This document shows positions 17,104-24,546 of a DNA stretch of 64,000 nucleotides, piece after piece. This DNA comes from Thermoplasmata archaeon. Its GTDB lineage: Archaea; Thermoplasmatota; Thermoplasmata; Sysuiplasmatales; Sysuiplasmataceae. Positions within the stretch are counted from its first letter, which is position 1, and the number at the start of each line of letters is the position of its first letter. The notes beneath the pieces were generated by a model. It was not told the origin of the DNA, searched no databases, and worked only from the letters and a program-made list of their open reading frames with translations. A program made the translations under genes and the position numbers. Location of the stretch: assembly GCA_021806165.1 (NCBI GenBank), contig JAJZXY010000002.1:101951-165950 (forward strand). The letters run 5' to 3'.

Positions 17104-17333
17104 CAGTTTGAAAGGTGTAAATCTCATATGCTACAAATTGACCCATAACTTGACTCGTTTGCAAACATAGCTGAATTTGAAAAACTAATTTGTAAACCAC
17201 ATGAATTTCGCCTTGATAAACGCGCGAGGAGTGAGGAAGATGGCTCTCTTTTGTCAGGATCCCTCAGAAGTCGAATCACTGGCAAAGATAAATTATAGAA
17301 CAGAATGAATAAAGATGAGAGCTGGTGTGAACG
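17104..17333. other. Intergenic stretch downstream of tRNA-Leu
   Basis: No intact gene. A 35-codon frame at 17201-17308 (ending VESLAKINYRTE) faintly resembles the helix-turn-helix part of an IS3-type OrfA and lies upstream of the clearer OrfA remnant, in a different frame. It may be decayed OrfA sequence, but this is too weak to annotate as a pseudogene. Confidence 0.3.
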
Positions 17334-17468
17334 ATGCCAAAGGAACTTCCAAGCAAGGAGAAGCAGGAGAACCCCGACCAGCAGCTGCAGAAAGAGATTG
17401 GGGAATACAGGTTGCTCGTTGCAGAACTGACACACGCCAACGAGGCGTTTAAAAAACACTGCTCCTGA
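17334..17468 (+). pseudogene. Remnant of an IS3-type OrfA (coiled-coil end)
   Basis: A 44-codon frame. It ends with EIGEYRLLVAELTHANEAFKK, the leucine-zipper-like C-terminal segment that IS3-family OrfA proteins use for oligomerisation. The helix-turn-helix part is missing or frameshifted upstream. It is directly followed by OrfB-like sequence, which is the normal order in IS3 elements. Confidence 0.6.
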
Positions 17469-17469
17469 G

Positions 17470-17890
17470 GAGTGGAGGGAGGTAGTGTATTTGCCCGGGG
17501 TACAGCATTCGATGAGAGCTGCCTGCCAGGAAGTGGGACAGAGCAGATGCGAATTCGGCAAGGCAGGTGTTTATTCCCACAACACCCGACCAGCTGTGGG
17601 AGACGGACATCACATAGATATGGTGCGGCACCGACAGATGGGGTTACCTGTTCAACCACCTGGATGTCTTCACGAGGCAGCGGCCTGCGTTCATCTTCTC
17701 CAGGAACATGAGAAGGCGCAATGCAGTTGACGGCCTGGTGAAGGCTGTTGACGGCAGGGACGTGACGCAGCTGATACTGCTGTCCGACAACCGCTCTCAG
17801 TTCACATCAGACGAGTTCATGGATTCAGTGAAAGCACAGGGCACAGGACAGGAATTCATCCAGATGAGCACACCTGAACAGCACTGCAAA
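17470..17890 (+). pseudogene. Broken IS3-type OrfB transposase (rve integrase core)
   Basis: In one frame one can read RKWDRADANSARQVFIP, then TPDQLWETDIT-stop-IWCGTDRWGYLFNHLDVFTR, then LLSDNRSQFTSDEF and STPEQ. These are the D-D-E integrase blocks of IS3-family OrfB, with WETDIT around the first Asp and SDN-x-SQF around the second. A TAG stop (17614-17616) replaces the expected Tyr codon in DIT(Y)I, another stop lies upstream near 17510, and the normally invariant Gly of SDNGSQF is Arg. The C-terminus with the catalytic Glu is lost. The element is dead. Confidence 0.75.
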
Positions 17891-18212
17891 TGAGACAGCC
17901 ATTGCAGGGTTTTGCTGGAAGAAGGAGAAATCTATAGGTGCCGCAAAGGCTCAGGTTGCAGCGGCCAGAAAACTGGCATGTGTTGTCCGGGCAATGCTCA
18001 CAAGTGGCAAACCATATGTGGAAGAGGACAGGGACCTCACTGCACGCAAGACAATGACGATGGACAAACATGCGAGGAAGGCGGCAGCCTTCTCGGAGCG
18101 GGAGTTACTGGACATCACCGAGTTGCTTTGCACAAAGACGGAGATATTGAACAGGTTGAAGGAGGAGGCAGGAATTGACCAGGATCAGGTCGAAGACAAA
18201 CAGGAAGAATAA
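17883..18212 (+). pseudogene. C-terminal fragment of an IS110-family-like transposase
   Basis: In a different frame from the OrfB remnant one reads AGFCWKKEKSIG, then AKAQVAAARKLACVVRAML, then TSGKPYVEEDRDLTARK and a charged helical tail ending at 18212. The 'KA-V-ARKL...ML--GKPY' pattern is the C-terminal signature of IS110/IS1111-type transposases (usually about 350-400 residues). The N-terminal DEDD catalytic domain is absent. The fragment begins exactly where the IS3-like OrfB homology breaks off, so one element was inserted into or deleted against the other. The ATG at 17994 could still yield a 72-residue peptide. Confidence 0.6.
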
Positions 18213-18349
18213 ATCACGGGGCTAGGAGGGTTTTCACGGGAGTGGTTCTAAAAACAGGGGTCCATTCCAGCTTCTGGAGTCAAGCCCCGTTCTGTTCTCC
18301 CCGTCAATCCAATATGAGTTAAACTATTACAGTTTTTGACATTGATTTT

Positions 18350-18550
18350 ATGAACAACAGGCTAAGAAGATTCTTGATAGATTCAGCAGGAACAGCCATA
18401 TTTTGGACAGTGGTCTATACCCCCATATATCTGTATACTTCCAGGACGTTGAAATTTGCTCTTATAGGACTCGGCCTAGCCGCCCTTGTCGAGGTGTTGA
18501 TGGGAGGGGTATTTGGCAGATATCTTGACTGGTTTAGGAAGCTGGCATGA
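18350..18550 (+). CDS. Small membrane protein, faintly AlaE-like
   Basis: 66 residues: a basic N-terminus (MNNRLRRFLIDSAG) and two predicted membrane helices (about 12-31 and 35-54) followed by GRYLDWFRK. The RFLIDSAGTAIFWTVV start and the final GRYLDWFRK resemble the two ends of the bacterial L-alanine exporter AlaE, but at less than half its length, so this is only a hint. A TATA-like element at about 18319-18327 would give a leaderless mRNA. It sits between IS debris and the copper chaperone gene. Confidence 0.5.
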   Translation: MNNRLRRFLIDSAGTAIFWTVVYTPIYLYTSRTLKFALIGLGLAALVEVLMGGVFGRYLDWFRKLA

Positions 18551-18651
18551 TTTTCATATGTAGTATTAATTTTGGTACAAACCAGATAAAAAAATCAGAG
18601 GAAGAAGGAACACACTCACGCTTGCTTGCCGGAAGGGTGAGCAGTTACTTC

Positions 18652-18675
18652 TTATACAGTGAAATGTTATAAAAA
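18652..18675 (+). promoter_or_regulatory. Promoter region of the copZ-like gene
   Basis: Two TATA-like elements: CTTATAC at about 18651-18657, correctly spaced for a leaderless start at the ATG 18679, and TTATAAAAA at 18667-18675, which would initiate inside the gene. The first is the better candidate. Confidence 0.4.
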
Positions 18676-18678
18676 TCC

Positions 18679-19467
18679 ATGTTCAGGTCTGCAACCGGCA
18701 GACAGGTCAAACTGTCCGGAAAGTATGAGGAAATTGAGGATGAGAATGAGAGAGAGAAGTACTGTGCAGTCTGCGGAGTGAAAGGCACGAAGATATTTCA
18801 GACCACAATGCTCAACCACCTGGATGTCTCCCACTGGAAGAGGATTGACGACAGTTTCAGGTTCTCAGGCAATCCTGATTGTGATGTTCTTTACTTCAGC
18901 AACAGGGCTGGCCTTTACTTCTTCCAGGACGAGGTCAAGACGGTCTACGGACCCAAGGGCGGAGGCGGCGAGCGTCCGGTCTGCTACTGTCTCGGCGTTA
19001 CGAAGGAGATGATAAGGCACGAAATCGTGGATAAGAAGTGCTGTGACTCGCTGAAGGATATCGAAGCTTATACCAAGGCAGGCACAGGGAAGTGGTGTTT
19101 CGTTACCAATCCTTCAGGAAAATGCTGCAGGGAATATCTTCCATCGATCGTTGAGGAATACCTCAGCGATCTCAAAAGCTCTGCTCCAGGGGATGAACTC
19201 AGTTCAATCGCGGCCGACCTGGACATGACCGCGCCAAAACAGCATCAGGTCAAACTGAGGGTGGAGGGCATGACCTGCAGCAGCTGTGCGGTGACAGTGA
19301 AGGCAGCTCTTGAGTCAATCGGCGGAAGTGCCGTTCAGGTATATGTCCCGCAGAATAGTGCTGTTGCGTTGCTGCCGGCGGAAGTGACAGGCAAGGAGGC
19401 CGAAGAGGCAGTGACCGATGCTGGATACCCTTCCACCTTGGCAGAAGTCGGGGAGAACGAGGGGTAG
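18679..19467 (+). CDS. copZ: CopZ-type copper chaperone with N-terminal Fe-S/zinc domain and C-terminal HMA domain
   Basis: 262 residues in two parts. The N-terminal domain (about 25-165) carries CAVCG, then CYCLGVTKEMIRHEIVDKKCCDSLKDIEAYTKAGTG and KCC, matching the [2Fe-2S]- and zinc-containing domain of Archaeoglobus CopZ. The C-terminal domain (about 193-258) is a ferredoxin-like HMA fold with the Cu(I)-binding motif GMTCSSC. In Archaeoglobus the protein delivers Cu(I) to the CopA ATPase and can reduce Cu(II). No copA gene is in the window, so the partner must be elsewhere. The cytoplasm is the likely location. A linker extends the N-terminus by a few dozen residues compared with the 204-residue Archaeoglobus protein. 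Confidence 0.88.
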   Translation: MFRSATGRQVKLSGKYEEIEDENEREKYCAVCGVKGTKIFQTTMLNHLDVSHWKRIDDSFRFSGNPDCDVLYFSNRAGLYFFQDEVKTVYGPKGGGGERPVCYCLGVTKEMIRHEIVDKKCCDSLKDIEAYTKAGTGKWCFVTNPSGKCCREYLPSIVEEYLSDLKSSAPGDELSSIAADLDMTAPKQHQVKLRVEGMTCSSCAVTVKAALESIGGSAVQVYVPQNSAVALLPAEVTGKEAEEAVTDAGYPSTLAEVGENEG

Positions 19468-20111
19468 TGGCAATTTCAGGCAGAAATCGGCAGTTCCAGT
19501 CCCAGAATTTCAATCACGGGAGTATTTTGGTGCCTTATTGTGGTGCAGTTATGCTCTTCAGGGCTGGAAGAGAGCAGCCTGTCCGGCATAGGTGCCAACA
19601 TGCTTCTGTCTTTCAGGCAAAGTTGATAGTTACGCCGCTGTCACAACGACCCGGTTCACGACGACGATGAACCGCGCGCGGAATACCCCTTAATGCGATG
19701 AGGCGGGGATAGCCGGGCTTGTCCGGGTATATGCGGCTGCAGTATTCCTTCCCATTCATTTCCTGAAAGCTCGATTCTACTCCGTCACAAGACAGGCAGG
19801 TGGAACTGCATGACATGCAGACCTCACTTGCGTCCGCTCTCTCCCCGCATTTTCCACCTCCCGGCGTACGGTGTCTACAACCGCGTTTCCACGAAATTCA
19901 TGCGCTGCAGCATCCACGTGTCTGTTTCCTGCGGATGAATGCGCCGCTGATCCTGCTCTCGCCCGTCAGTTAATCCTGCCTAGCCGGTCACGAAAATATC
20001 CTTCCCGCATGCTTCCAGCGCTTCCTGGATCCGCCTGATGCCCGTTACATGGACTTTCGCACCGCCGCTTTCATCGTTTGACAAGACCTTGACGAGTTTT
20101 CTTGTCGAATC
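19468..20111. other. Long gap with decayed coding traces
   Basis: About 640 bases without an intact gene. Two minus-strand frames look protein-like. One is a cysteine-rich stretch reading from about 19890 down to 19613 (KCGERADASEVCMSC, STCLSCDGVE, KEYCSRIYPDKPGYPRL). The other is a segment ending at 19980 (RKLVKVLSNDESGGAKVHVTG, IQEALEACGKDIFVTG). Neither has a good start codon, ribosome-binding site or promoter, and I cannot name a family. They are best read as gene remains. Adjacent IS fragments suggest the area tolerates insertions and deletions. Confidence 0.4.
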
Positions 20112-20113
20112 AC

Positions 20114-20149
20114 GATAAATCCATGCAGTCAATATGGAGTCTGCATGGA
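20114..20149 (+). promoter_or_regulatory. Promoter with a large operator-like dyad over the start codon
   Basis: GATAAATC (20114-20121) is a TATA-like box about 26 bases before the ATG at 20145. A perfect 9-base-arm inverted repeat, TCCATGCAG-N12-CTGCATGGA (20120-20128 and 20141-20149), starts at the TATA box and ends over the first codon. A protein bound here would block transcription initiation. The encoded protein has an ArsR-type DNA-binding domain, so autorepression is the natural hypothesis. Confidence 0.65.
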
Positions 20150-20921
20150 AAGCAGGGCCATTCATTCGATTCTGCGGGACGGCACACGTAGAAACATAAT
20201 GGATTATCTGGCAGCAACAGGTGGGTCCACCTACACCGAGATATTGAACCATTTCACTTTAAGCACAGGAAGGCTCAACTATCACCTGAAGGTGCTTGCA
20301 CCATTCCTGGATAAATATGGGGACAGATACCTCCTGAATGAAGCAGGAACAAACGCACAGGCGCTGCTTAACTCCTTCCCCGGGAAGGAGGGATCTGCAA
20401 AACAGGGGCTGTTCATTCAGGCTGCATGGCTTTTCCTCGGACTTTCAATTGTCTCCCTGCTGTTCAGCTTCATTGGTGGTGAATATTTTCAGTTCGCGGC
20501 CGTGGTGCTACTCCTTGTTGGTGCATTCTTTCTTCTCCAGGGCGGGCATCAGCGGATGGGGACCGCCAGGTTCATGCTGCTTCTCTCACTGGGACTTGTG
20601 CTTGCCGTGGAATCGGTCAGGCTGGAGTTAACCGCTTCCAGCAGCGGACTCAATGGGCTGACGCTTTCGATAACGTTCCCACTGTTCATTGAAACAGTGG
20701 TATACTTCAGCACATACGTTCCCTGGACTCAGGAAGGCGAAATGGGCTGGCTCCTCACAGCACTGGTAATGGGGCTGCCCACCTGTCTTTTTATTGCCGT
20801 ATTCGCGCTTTCAGCAACAGGTCTGCCAGGTCCAGGGGAGAGTACATTTTACGTCATGCCCTTCCCTGTGCTTTTCGTCCCAATCTCGTTTCTTTCGGGC
20901 GTTCTCACTGGAAGGCATTGA
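20145..20921 (+). CDS. Membrane-anchored ArsR-type winged-helix regulator
   Basis: 258 residues. The N-terminal 75 form a winged helix (IHSILRDGTRRNIMDYLAATGGSTYTEILNHFTLSTGRLNYHLKVLAPFLDKYGDRYLLNEAG) of the ArsR/DUF7347 kind common in Euryarchaea. The remainder is five to six hydrophobic helices (about 88-108, 112-130, 138-157, 168-190, 202-224, 230-252), so the DNA-binding domain is tethered to the membrane. The effector is unknown; the membrane part probably senses a membrane or extracellular cue. The mRNA appears leaderless, and the dyad over the start suggests self-control. Confidence 0.78.
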   Translation: MESRAIHSILRDGTRRNIMDYLAATGGSTYTEILNHFTLSTGRLNYHLKVLAPFLDKYGDRYLLNEAGTNAQALLNSFPGKEGSAKQGLFIQAAWLFLGLSIVSLLFSFIGGEYFQFAAVVLLLVGAFFLLQGGHQRMGTARFMLLLSLGLVLAVESVRLELTASSSGLNGLTLSITFPLFIETVVYFSTYVPWTQEGEMGWLLTALVMGLPTCLFIAVFALSATGLPGPGESTFYVMPFPVLFVPISFLSGVLTGRH

Positions 20922-20970
20922 CTGGAGGGAGGGAAAAGGAGGGCGGCACGCCCAAGTCTGTCTGGAGTTT

Positions 20971-21735
20971 TCAATAGAATGTGAACGACGGTCCCTCTAC
21001 GCTGAACATCGATGCCTGTGCCAGCCCGTGCTCGGGTGAAGCAAAACCCTCGGCAGGAGAAAGCTGCTGGACCGAGTCTGAGAGGGACATTATGTCGAAC
21101 CTTATCTCTTCGGCTATGTCGCCCCTCATCATCGAAATGACCTGATCTGTTATACGGGAAGTGACTGTTGTGATGATCTTGGAGATGCTCCTGTTGATAA
21201 CTCCGAAACCATCCTCCACGGACATGTCCCCATCTATCTCGAGCAGCCTGTTGTTGTCTATGATTATTGTTGCATCAGACAGGGAGCGCAGCCGGCTGAC
21301 GGTCTCGTCAACACCCATTCTCTGCTCTGCATCGAAAGGGTGAATGCCTATTGAAATGGCCGTGATGCCCATGTCGTGAGCCACCCTGGCTGCAAGCGGG
21401 GCGACCCTGGAGCCGAATACGCCTCCAAGCCCCACTACCACGAAGGCAATGTCTGTGTCAGCAAGCTTCGACCTGATGCACTCGTAGTAGAGCTCCTCCA
21501 CTTCCGAAACATCTTCAGGCCTGACGAGCAGTGCTGAACTGCAGCCTACGGAAGACAGCCTCTCATCGCTGTCGCTGACCGCGATGGTGTCTACCCCCGG
21601 GTGGTTCCAGTAGAGGCTTTCGACAACGTTGTTGCCTGCCCCACCGCAACCGATCACCGTTACGCGGGGTTCTCCGATTCCGCCCATTATGGAAACATCC
21701 ATCTCTTCTTGGATGAACTCTCCGAATTCAGACAT
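20971..21735 (-). CDS. FtsZ-like GTPase-domain protein with an atypical tubulin signature
   Basis: 254 residues that align with the FtsZ GTPase domain: VTVIGCGGAGNNVV (phosphate loop), ADTDIAFVVVGLGGVFGSRVAPLAARVAHDMGI, and IIIDNNRLLEI. The tubulin signature GGGTGTG is replaced by GLGGVFG, and the protein stops after about 20 residues of the C-terminal subdomain. The T7 loop that completes GTP hydrolysis in a polymer is absent. It is probably a non-canonical FtsZ/CetZ-superfamily member that binds nucleotide differently or acts as a scaffold or regulator. GAGGAG before the ATG is a good ribosome-binding site. The gene lies 104 bases downstream of an RHH regulator and may share its transcript. 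Confidence 0.78.
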   Translation of the reverse strand: MSEFGEFIQEEMDVSIMGGIGEPRVTVIGCGGAGNNVVESLYWNHPGVDTIAVSDSDERLSSVGCSSALLVRPEDVSEVEELYYECIRSKLADTDIAFVVVGLGGVFGSRVAPLAARVAHDMGITAISIGIHPFDAEQRMGVDETVSRLRSLSDATIIIDNNRLLEIDGDMSVEDGFGVINRSISKIITTVTSRITDQVISMMRGDIAEEIRFDIMSLSDSVQQLSPAEGFASPEHGLAQASMFSVEGPSFTFY

Positions 21736-21839
21736 CTGCTACTTCTCCTCCTTCCTCGCCCGCAATACCCCCAAGAGCACGGAGAACCAGTTCAGCACAG
21801 TGCATCCCATCCCTTCCGGCTGTCACCAAACCAGATTTC

Positions 21840-22223
21840 TCACTTGTCGCGGTCCATCTGCACAAGCCTCCGCCTCTCTTCATGCATTGACCCTATCGTC
21901 TTGTCAAGGTGGTCTTCAACTACGCTCTTCCCGACGATGCGTCTTATTGCATCGCCTATGTCGATGTAGTATCCAGCCTCGACCATCCCTTCGAGTATCG
22001 CCGCCTCGACAGGCGCAAGGGTCACCTTGTATGTCTTTGGTCTTGCCGATGCGTCATCCTGTGCAGATGATCCGTTCCATCCCTTTCCTTCTTCGATGAA
22101 TGCCCGTATTGCCTCCCTGGCAAGGTGAGACCGGCTGGCGAACTCAGAGTGGTTCCTCAGGAACGCCTCAATCTCCCCTATCTCGTTGTCGTCGAGCCTC
22201 AGGGAAATACGGTTATCTACCAT
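21840..22223 (-). CDS. Tandem ribbon-helix-helix regulator
   Basis: 127 residues with an N-terminal MetJ/Arc-type ribbon-helix-helix (NRISLRLDDNEIGEIEAFLRN, then SRSHLAREAIRAFIEEG). After a polar linker comes a second unit of the same design (KTYKVTLAPVEAAILEGMVEAGYYIDIGDAIRRIVGKSV). The tail is charged. RHH proteins pair their beta strands to read short palindromes, and two lie in its own promoter. In haloarchaea the RHH protein CdrS controls ftsZ and cell-cycle genes; the FtsZ-like gene next door makes a similar role here plausible but unproven. Confidence 0.8.
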   Translation of the reverse strand: MVDNRISLRLDDNEIGEIEAFLRNHSEFASRSHLAREAIRAFIEEGKGWNGSSAQDDASARPKTYKVTLAPVEAAILEGMVEAGYYIDIGDAIRRIVGKSVVEDHLDKTIGSMHEERRRLVQMDRDK

Positions 22224-22258
22224 TTTTCAATCTCCGAAGGGTATTCGTGCAGGACAAG

Positions 22259-22304
22259 ATATGCTTCTGCATATTTAAAAGTTTTCATACACGTCGTACA
22301 ACGT
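22259..22304 (-). promoter_or_regulatory. RHH gene promoter with two palindromes flanking the TATA box
   Basis: On the minus strand a TATA box TTTTAAATAT (22280-22271) predicts initiation near 22250 and a leader of about 27 bases. Downstream and touching it is ATATGC-TTCT-GCATAT (22259-22274). Upstream is ACGTCGTACAACGT (22291-22304), a 14-base palindrome with one mismatched pair. Sites on both sides of TATA are typical of a negatively autoregulated gene. Confidence 0.55.
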
Positions 22305-22351
22305 CCGACACCATGTACAGCAAAAAAATACACTGGCAGCGCAGGCTCACG

Positions 22352-23113
22352 TCAGTCGGTAAACTCAATCTCGAATCTCCTCCTGTAGCGCTCCAGTATT
22401 GCAATCGTGTACTTCCCGGCAGCGAGTGTAAATACCATATTCCCAAGTCCGTCCACAATGTTCCAGGGAACCCCTGCAAGCATGATGCCCGGCAGTATGG
22501 AAGCGTTTCCGTTCAGGCTGAGCCATGTTGCGAAGTCGAGAGGCATGCCGAAGATGAATCCCCATGAAAATGCGTACGCCGCAAGTGCCTCCACAGAGAT
22601 GGAGGGAAACTTCTTCCTGAGCAGACTGCCGCTCCATCCTGCCAGTGACCACATCAGCATCTGCCAAACAGTCCAGTAACCCTGTCCCAGGAACATGTTT
22701 GATACCGCAGGGGTAAGCATTCCCACCATTATCCCCGCTTCCGGGCCGAATACATATCCCGTTACTATGATCAGGAAGGTGCATGGCTTGAAATTAGGGA
22801 TGGGTATTGCAAGCCTGGAGGCTGCAGACAGGGCGCTCAGCGCACCAATGACGGCTATCTCCCTGGTACTCGTGAGCGTCGACTCAAAGCGCATAAGCAC
22901 CGAAATTACAAGGAGACCTGCAGCAACTACCGAAATAAGCGCATAATAGAGTGCTATGTCCACGCTCCCCAGTCCTGCAAAAATGAATATGCCCGGCCTG
23001 ACAGATACCGCTGCAGCCACGGCCACGATAAATACGGACCCTGCCGCAGGGAGAGACCAGAGCTTCCTCACAGCATCCGTCCGCATCAGTGTCCCGCCTG
23101 ATTCCATTTTCAC
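22352..23113 (-). CDS. ECF transporter substrate-binding membrane subunit (S component)
   Basis: 253 residues with six to seven hydrophobic helices. The stretch REIAVIGALSALSAASRLAIPIPNFKPCTFLIIVTGYVFGPEAGIMVGMLTPAVSNMFLGQGYWTVWQML has the features of ECF S components of the vitamin/cobamide type. It would bind the vitamin and dock on EcfT. The gene is last of four overlapping genes (it overlaps ecfA by four bases). The substrate cannot be read from sequence; the neighbouring DUF4430-like surface protein hints at a corrinoid. It is cytoplasmic-membrane located. The start may be one of several methionines near 23113-23086. Confidence 0.78.
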   Translation of the reverse strand: MKMESGGTLMRTDAVRKLWSLPAAGSVFIVAVAAAVSVRPGIFIFAGLGSVDIALYYALISVVAAGLLVISVLMRFESTLTSTREIAVIGALSALSAASRLAIPIPNFKPCTFLIIVTGYVFGPEAGIMVGMLTPAVSNMFLGQGYWTVWQMLMWSLAGWSGSLLRKKFPSISVEALAAYAFSWGFIFGMPLDFATWLSLNGNASILPGIMLAGVPWNIVDGLGNMVFTLAAGKYTIAILERYRRRFEIEFTD

Positions 23114-24546
23114 TCACCCCCTGCCGGTGATTCACGCACCCTGCCGTCCGCGATGCTGTAGGCCCTGTCGCACCATTTCCCCGCAATGGATGAGTCATGC
23201 GTGGCCATCAGAACTGCGAGTCCACTGTTCCTGCAGAGTGCCCTGAGCAGCCCCATGAAAGAATCCTTTCTCCAGTAGTCCATCCCGCGCGTGGGCTCAT
23301 CAAGCAGGAGACATGAACGCCCGCCGGCTATCGTTGCAGCGATTGCTGCTGCCTCCCTCTCACCGCAGCTGAATTCTCGCGGAAACATGTTCAGCTTGTG
23401 TGAAAGACCCAGCGACTCAGCAACTGCAGCAATCTCGCCATCCGCTTCCACTCCTCCTGCAAGCCTGGATGAAAATAGCATCTCCTCCTTCAGCGTTGGC
23501 TGAAACAGGTAGTTAAGCGGATTGTGAGAGAGATAGCCTATCCTGCGCGCTATCGCAGCCGGAGCGAGGTCGCCAATTTCCTCACCGTCAAGCCTTATGC
23601 TGCCTCCGTCCCTCTTCACGAAATTCATTATGGACTTGAGCAGCGTGCTTTTCCCGGACCCGTTGGCACCGGTGAGTGCAACTATTTCCCCACGCGAAAT
23701 CACGGCGTCGACACCGCGCAGCACGCGCTGTTCACCATAGGAGACATCTACACCTTCCATTTCAAGATGGGGGCCGCCAGGTTCACCGTGTTTCACATGG
23801 TATCCGCCAGCTATGTCGATACCCCTTGAGGTGTACCACTCCTCCATATCCGAATAACCGCCGTCTGACGATATCCTGCCTCCTTCCATGCCAATGAACC
23901 GTGAACAGTATGACGCGCTTCTCGATATCCTGTGCTCCGACAGGAGTGCGGTAATCCCTCCAGATGAGGACAGGGTGCTGAGATGATGCATGAGAGCCGC
24001 AGCCGCACCATCATCAAGCTGGGAGGTGGGTTCATCGAGCAGCAGATACGGCGGATGAACCGCAAGGGCAGATGCAATTGCCACCTTCTGCTTCTGCCCG
24101 GATGAGAGCTCCATAATGCTCCTGCCCAGTAGTGGTTCAACCCCCAAAGCTCGCGCAGTCAGGCGTACCTCCGATTCAACCTCCTGTTCAGTGAGACCTG
24201 CGTTTCTCAGGCCGAACGAAATCTCCTCCCTGACTCCCAGCATGAGGAGCTGACTTTCAGGGTCCTGGAAGACAGTGCCCACTCTGCCAGATATCTCCCT
24301 TGGCTTGACCTCCCTCGTATCCATGCCGTCGATCGTGACTCTGCCTCCCATTCTTCCCCCGTAGTAGTGCGGAATCAGGCCATTGATCACCCTCAGAAGG
24401 GTTGTCTTGCCTGAACCTGTCATGCCGTACAGCAGTGTCAGGCCCCCGCCGCCGATCTCAAGCCGCCCCACTTCGGCGGAGGTGGAATCACTGGAACTGT
24501 ACCTGAACATCAGGTCCCTTATCTCTATGATGTGACCACCTGCCAA
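23110..24546 (-). CDS. ecfA: ECF transporter ATPase with two fused ABC domains (EcfA1-A2)
   Basis: 478 residues made of two complete nucleotide-binding domains. Domain 1 has Walker A GMTGSGKTT, signature LSSGQKQKVAIASAL and Walker B YLLLDEPTSQLDD. Domain 2 has Walker A GANGSGKST, signature FSCGEREAAAIAATI and Walker B CLLLDEPTRGMDY. In most ECF systems the two ATPases are separate genes. Here the fusion enforces a 1:1 heterodimer. Domain 2's signature (SCGER) is non-standard, so the two sites may be functionally asymmetric. Its start overlaps the ecfT end by 59 bases. Confidence 0.9.
   Translation of the reverse strand: MAGGHIIEIRDLMFRYSSSDSTSAEVGRLEIGGGGLTLLYGMTGSGKTTLLRVINGLIPHYYGGRMGGRVTIDGMDTREVKPREISGRVGTVFQDPESQLLMLGVREEISFGLRNAGLTEQEVESEVRLTARALGVEPLLGRSIMELSSGQKQKVAIASALAVHPPYLLLDEPTSQLDDGAAAALMHHLSTLSSSGGITALLSEHRISRSASYCSRFIGMEGGRISSDGGYSDMEEWYTSRGIDIAGGYHVKHGEPGGPHLEMEGVDVSYGEQRVLRGVDAVISRGEIVALTGANGSGKSTLLKSIMNFVKRDGGSIRLDGEEIGDLAPAAIARRIGYLSHNPLNYLFQPTLKEEMLFSSRLAGGVEADGEIAAVAESLGLSHKLNMFPREFSCGEREAAAIAATIAGGRSCLLLDEPTRGMDYWRKDSFMGLLRALCRNSGLAVLMATHDSSIAGKWCDRAYSIADGRVRESPAGGE

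Noticed and set aside
17614..17616. In-frame TAG in the OrfB remnant as a possible pyrrolysine codon
   Set aside because: Other stops, a frameshift, a missing C-terminus and an altered SDNGSQF motif show ordinary decay; there is no sign of pyrrolysine genes in the window.
22100..22567. 155-codon plus-strand frame between the RHH gene and the ECF S component
   Set aside because: Antisense to both genes at its ends and spanning the RHH promoter; no domain recognised.
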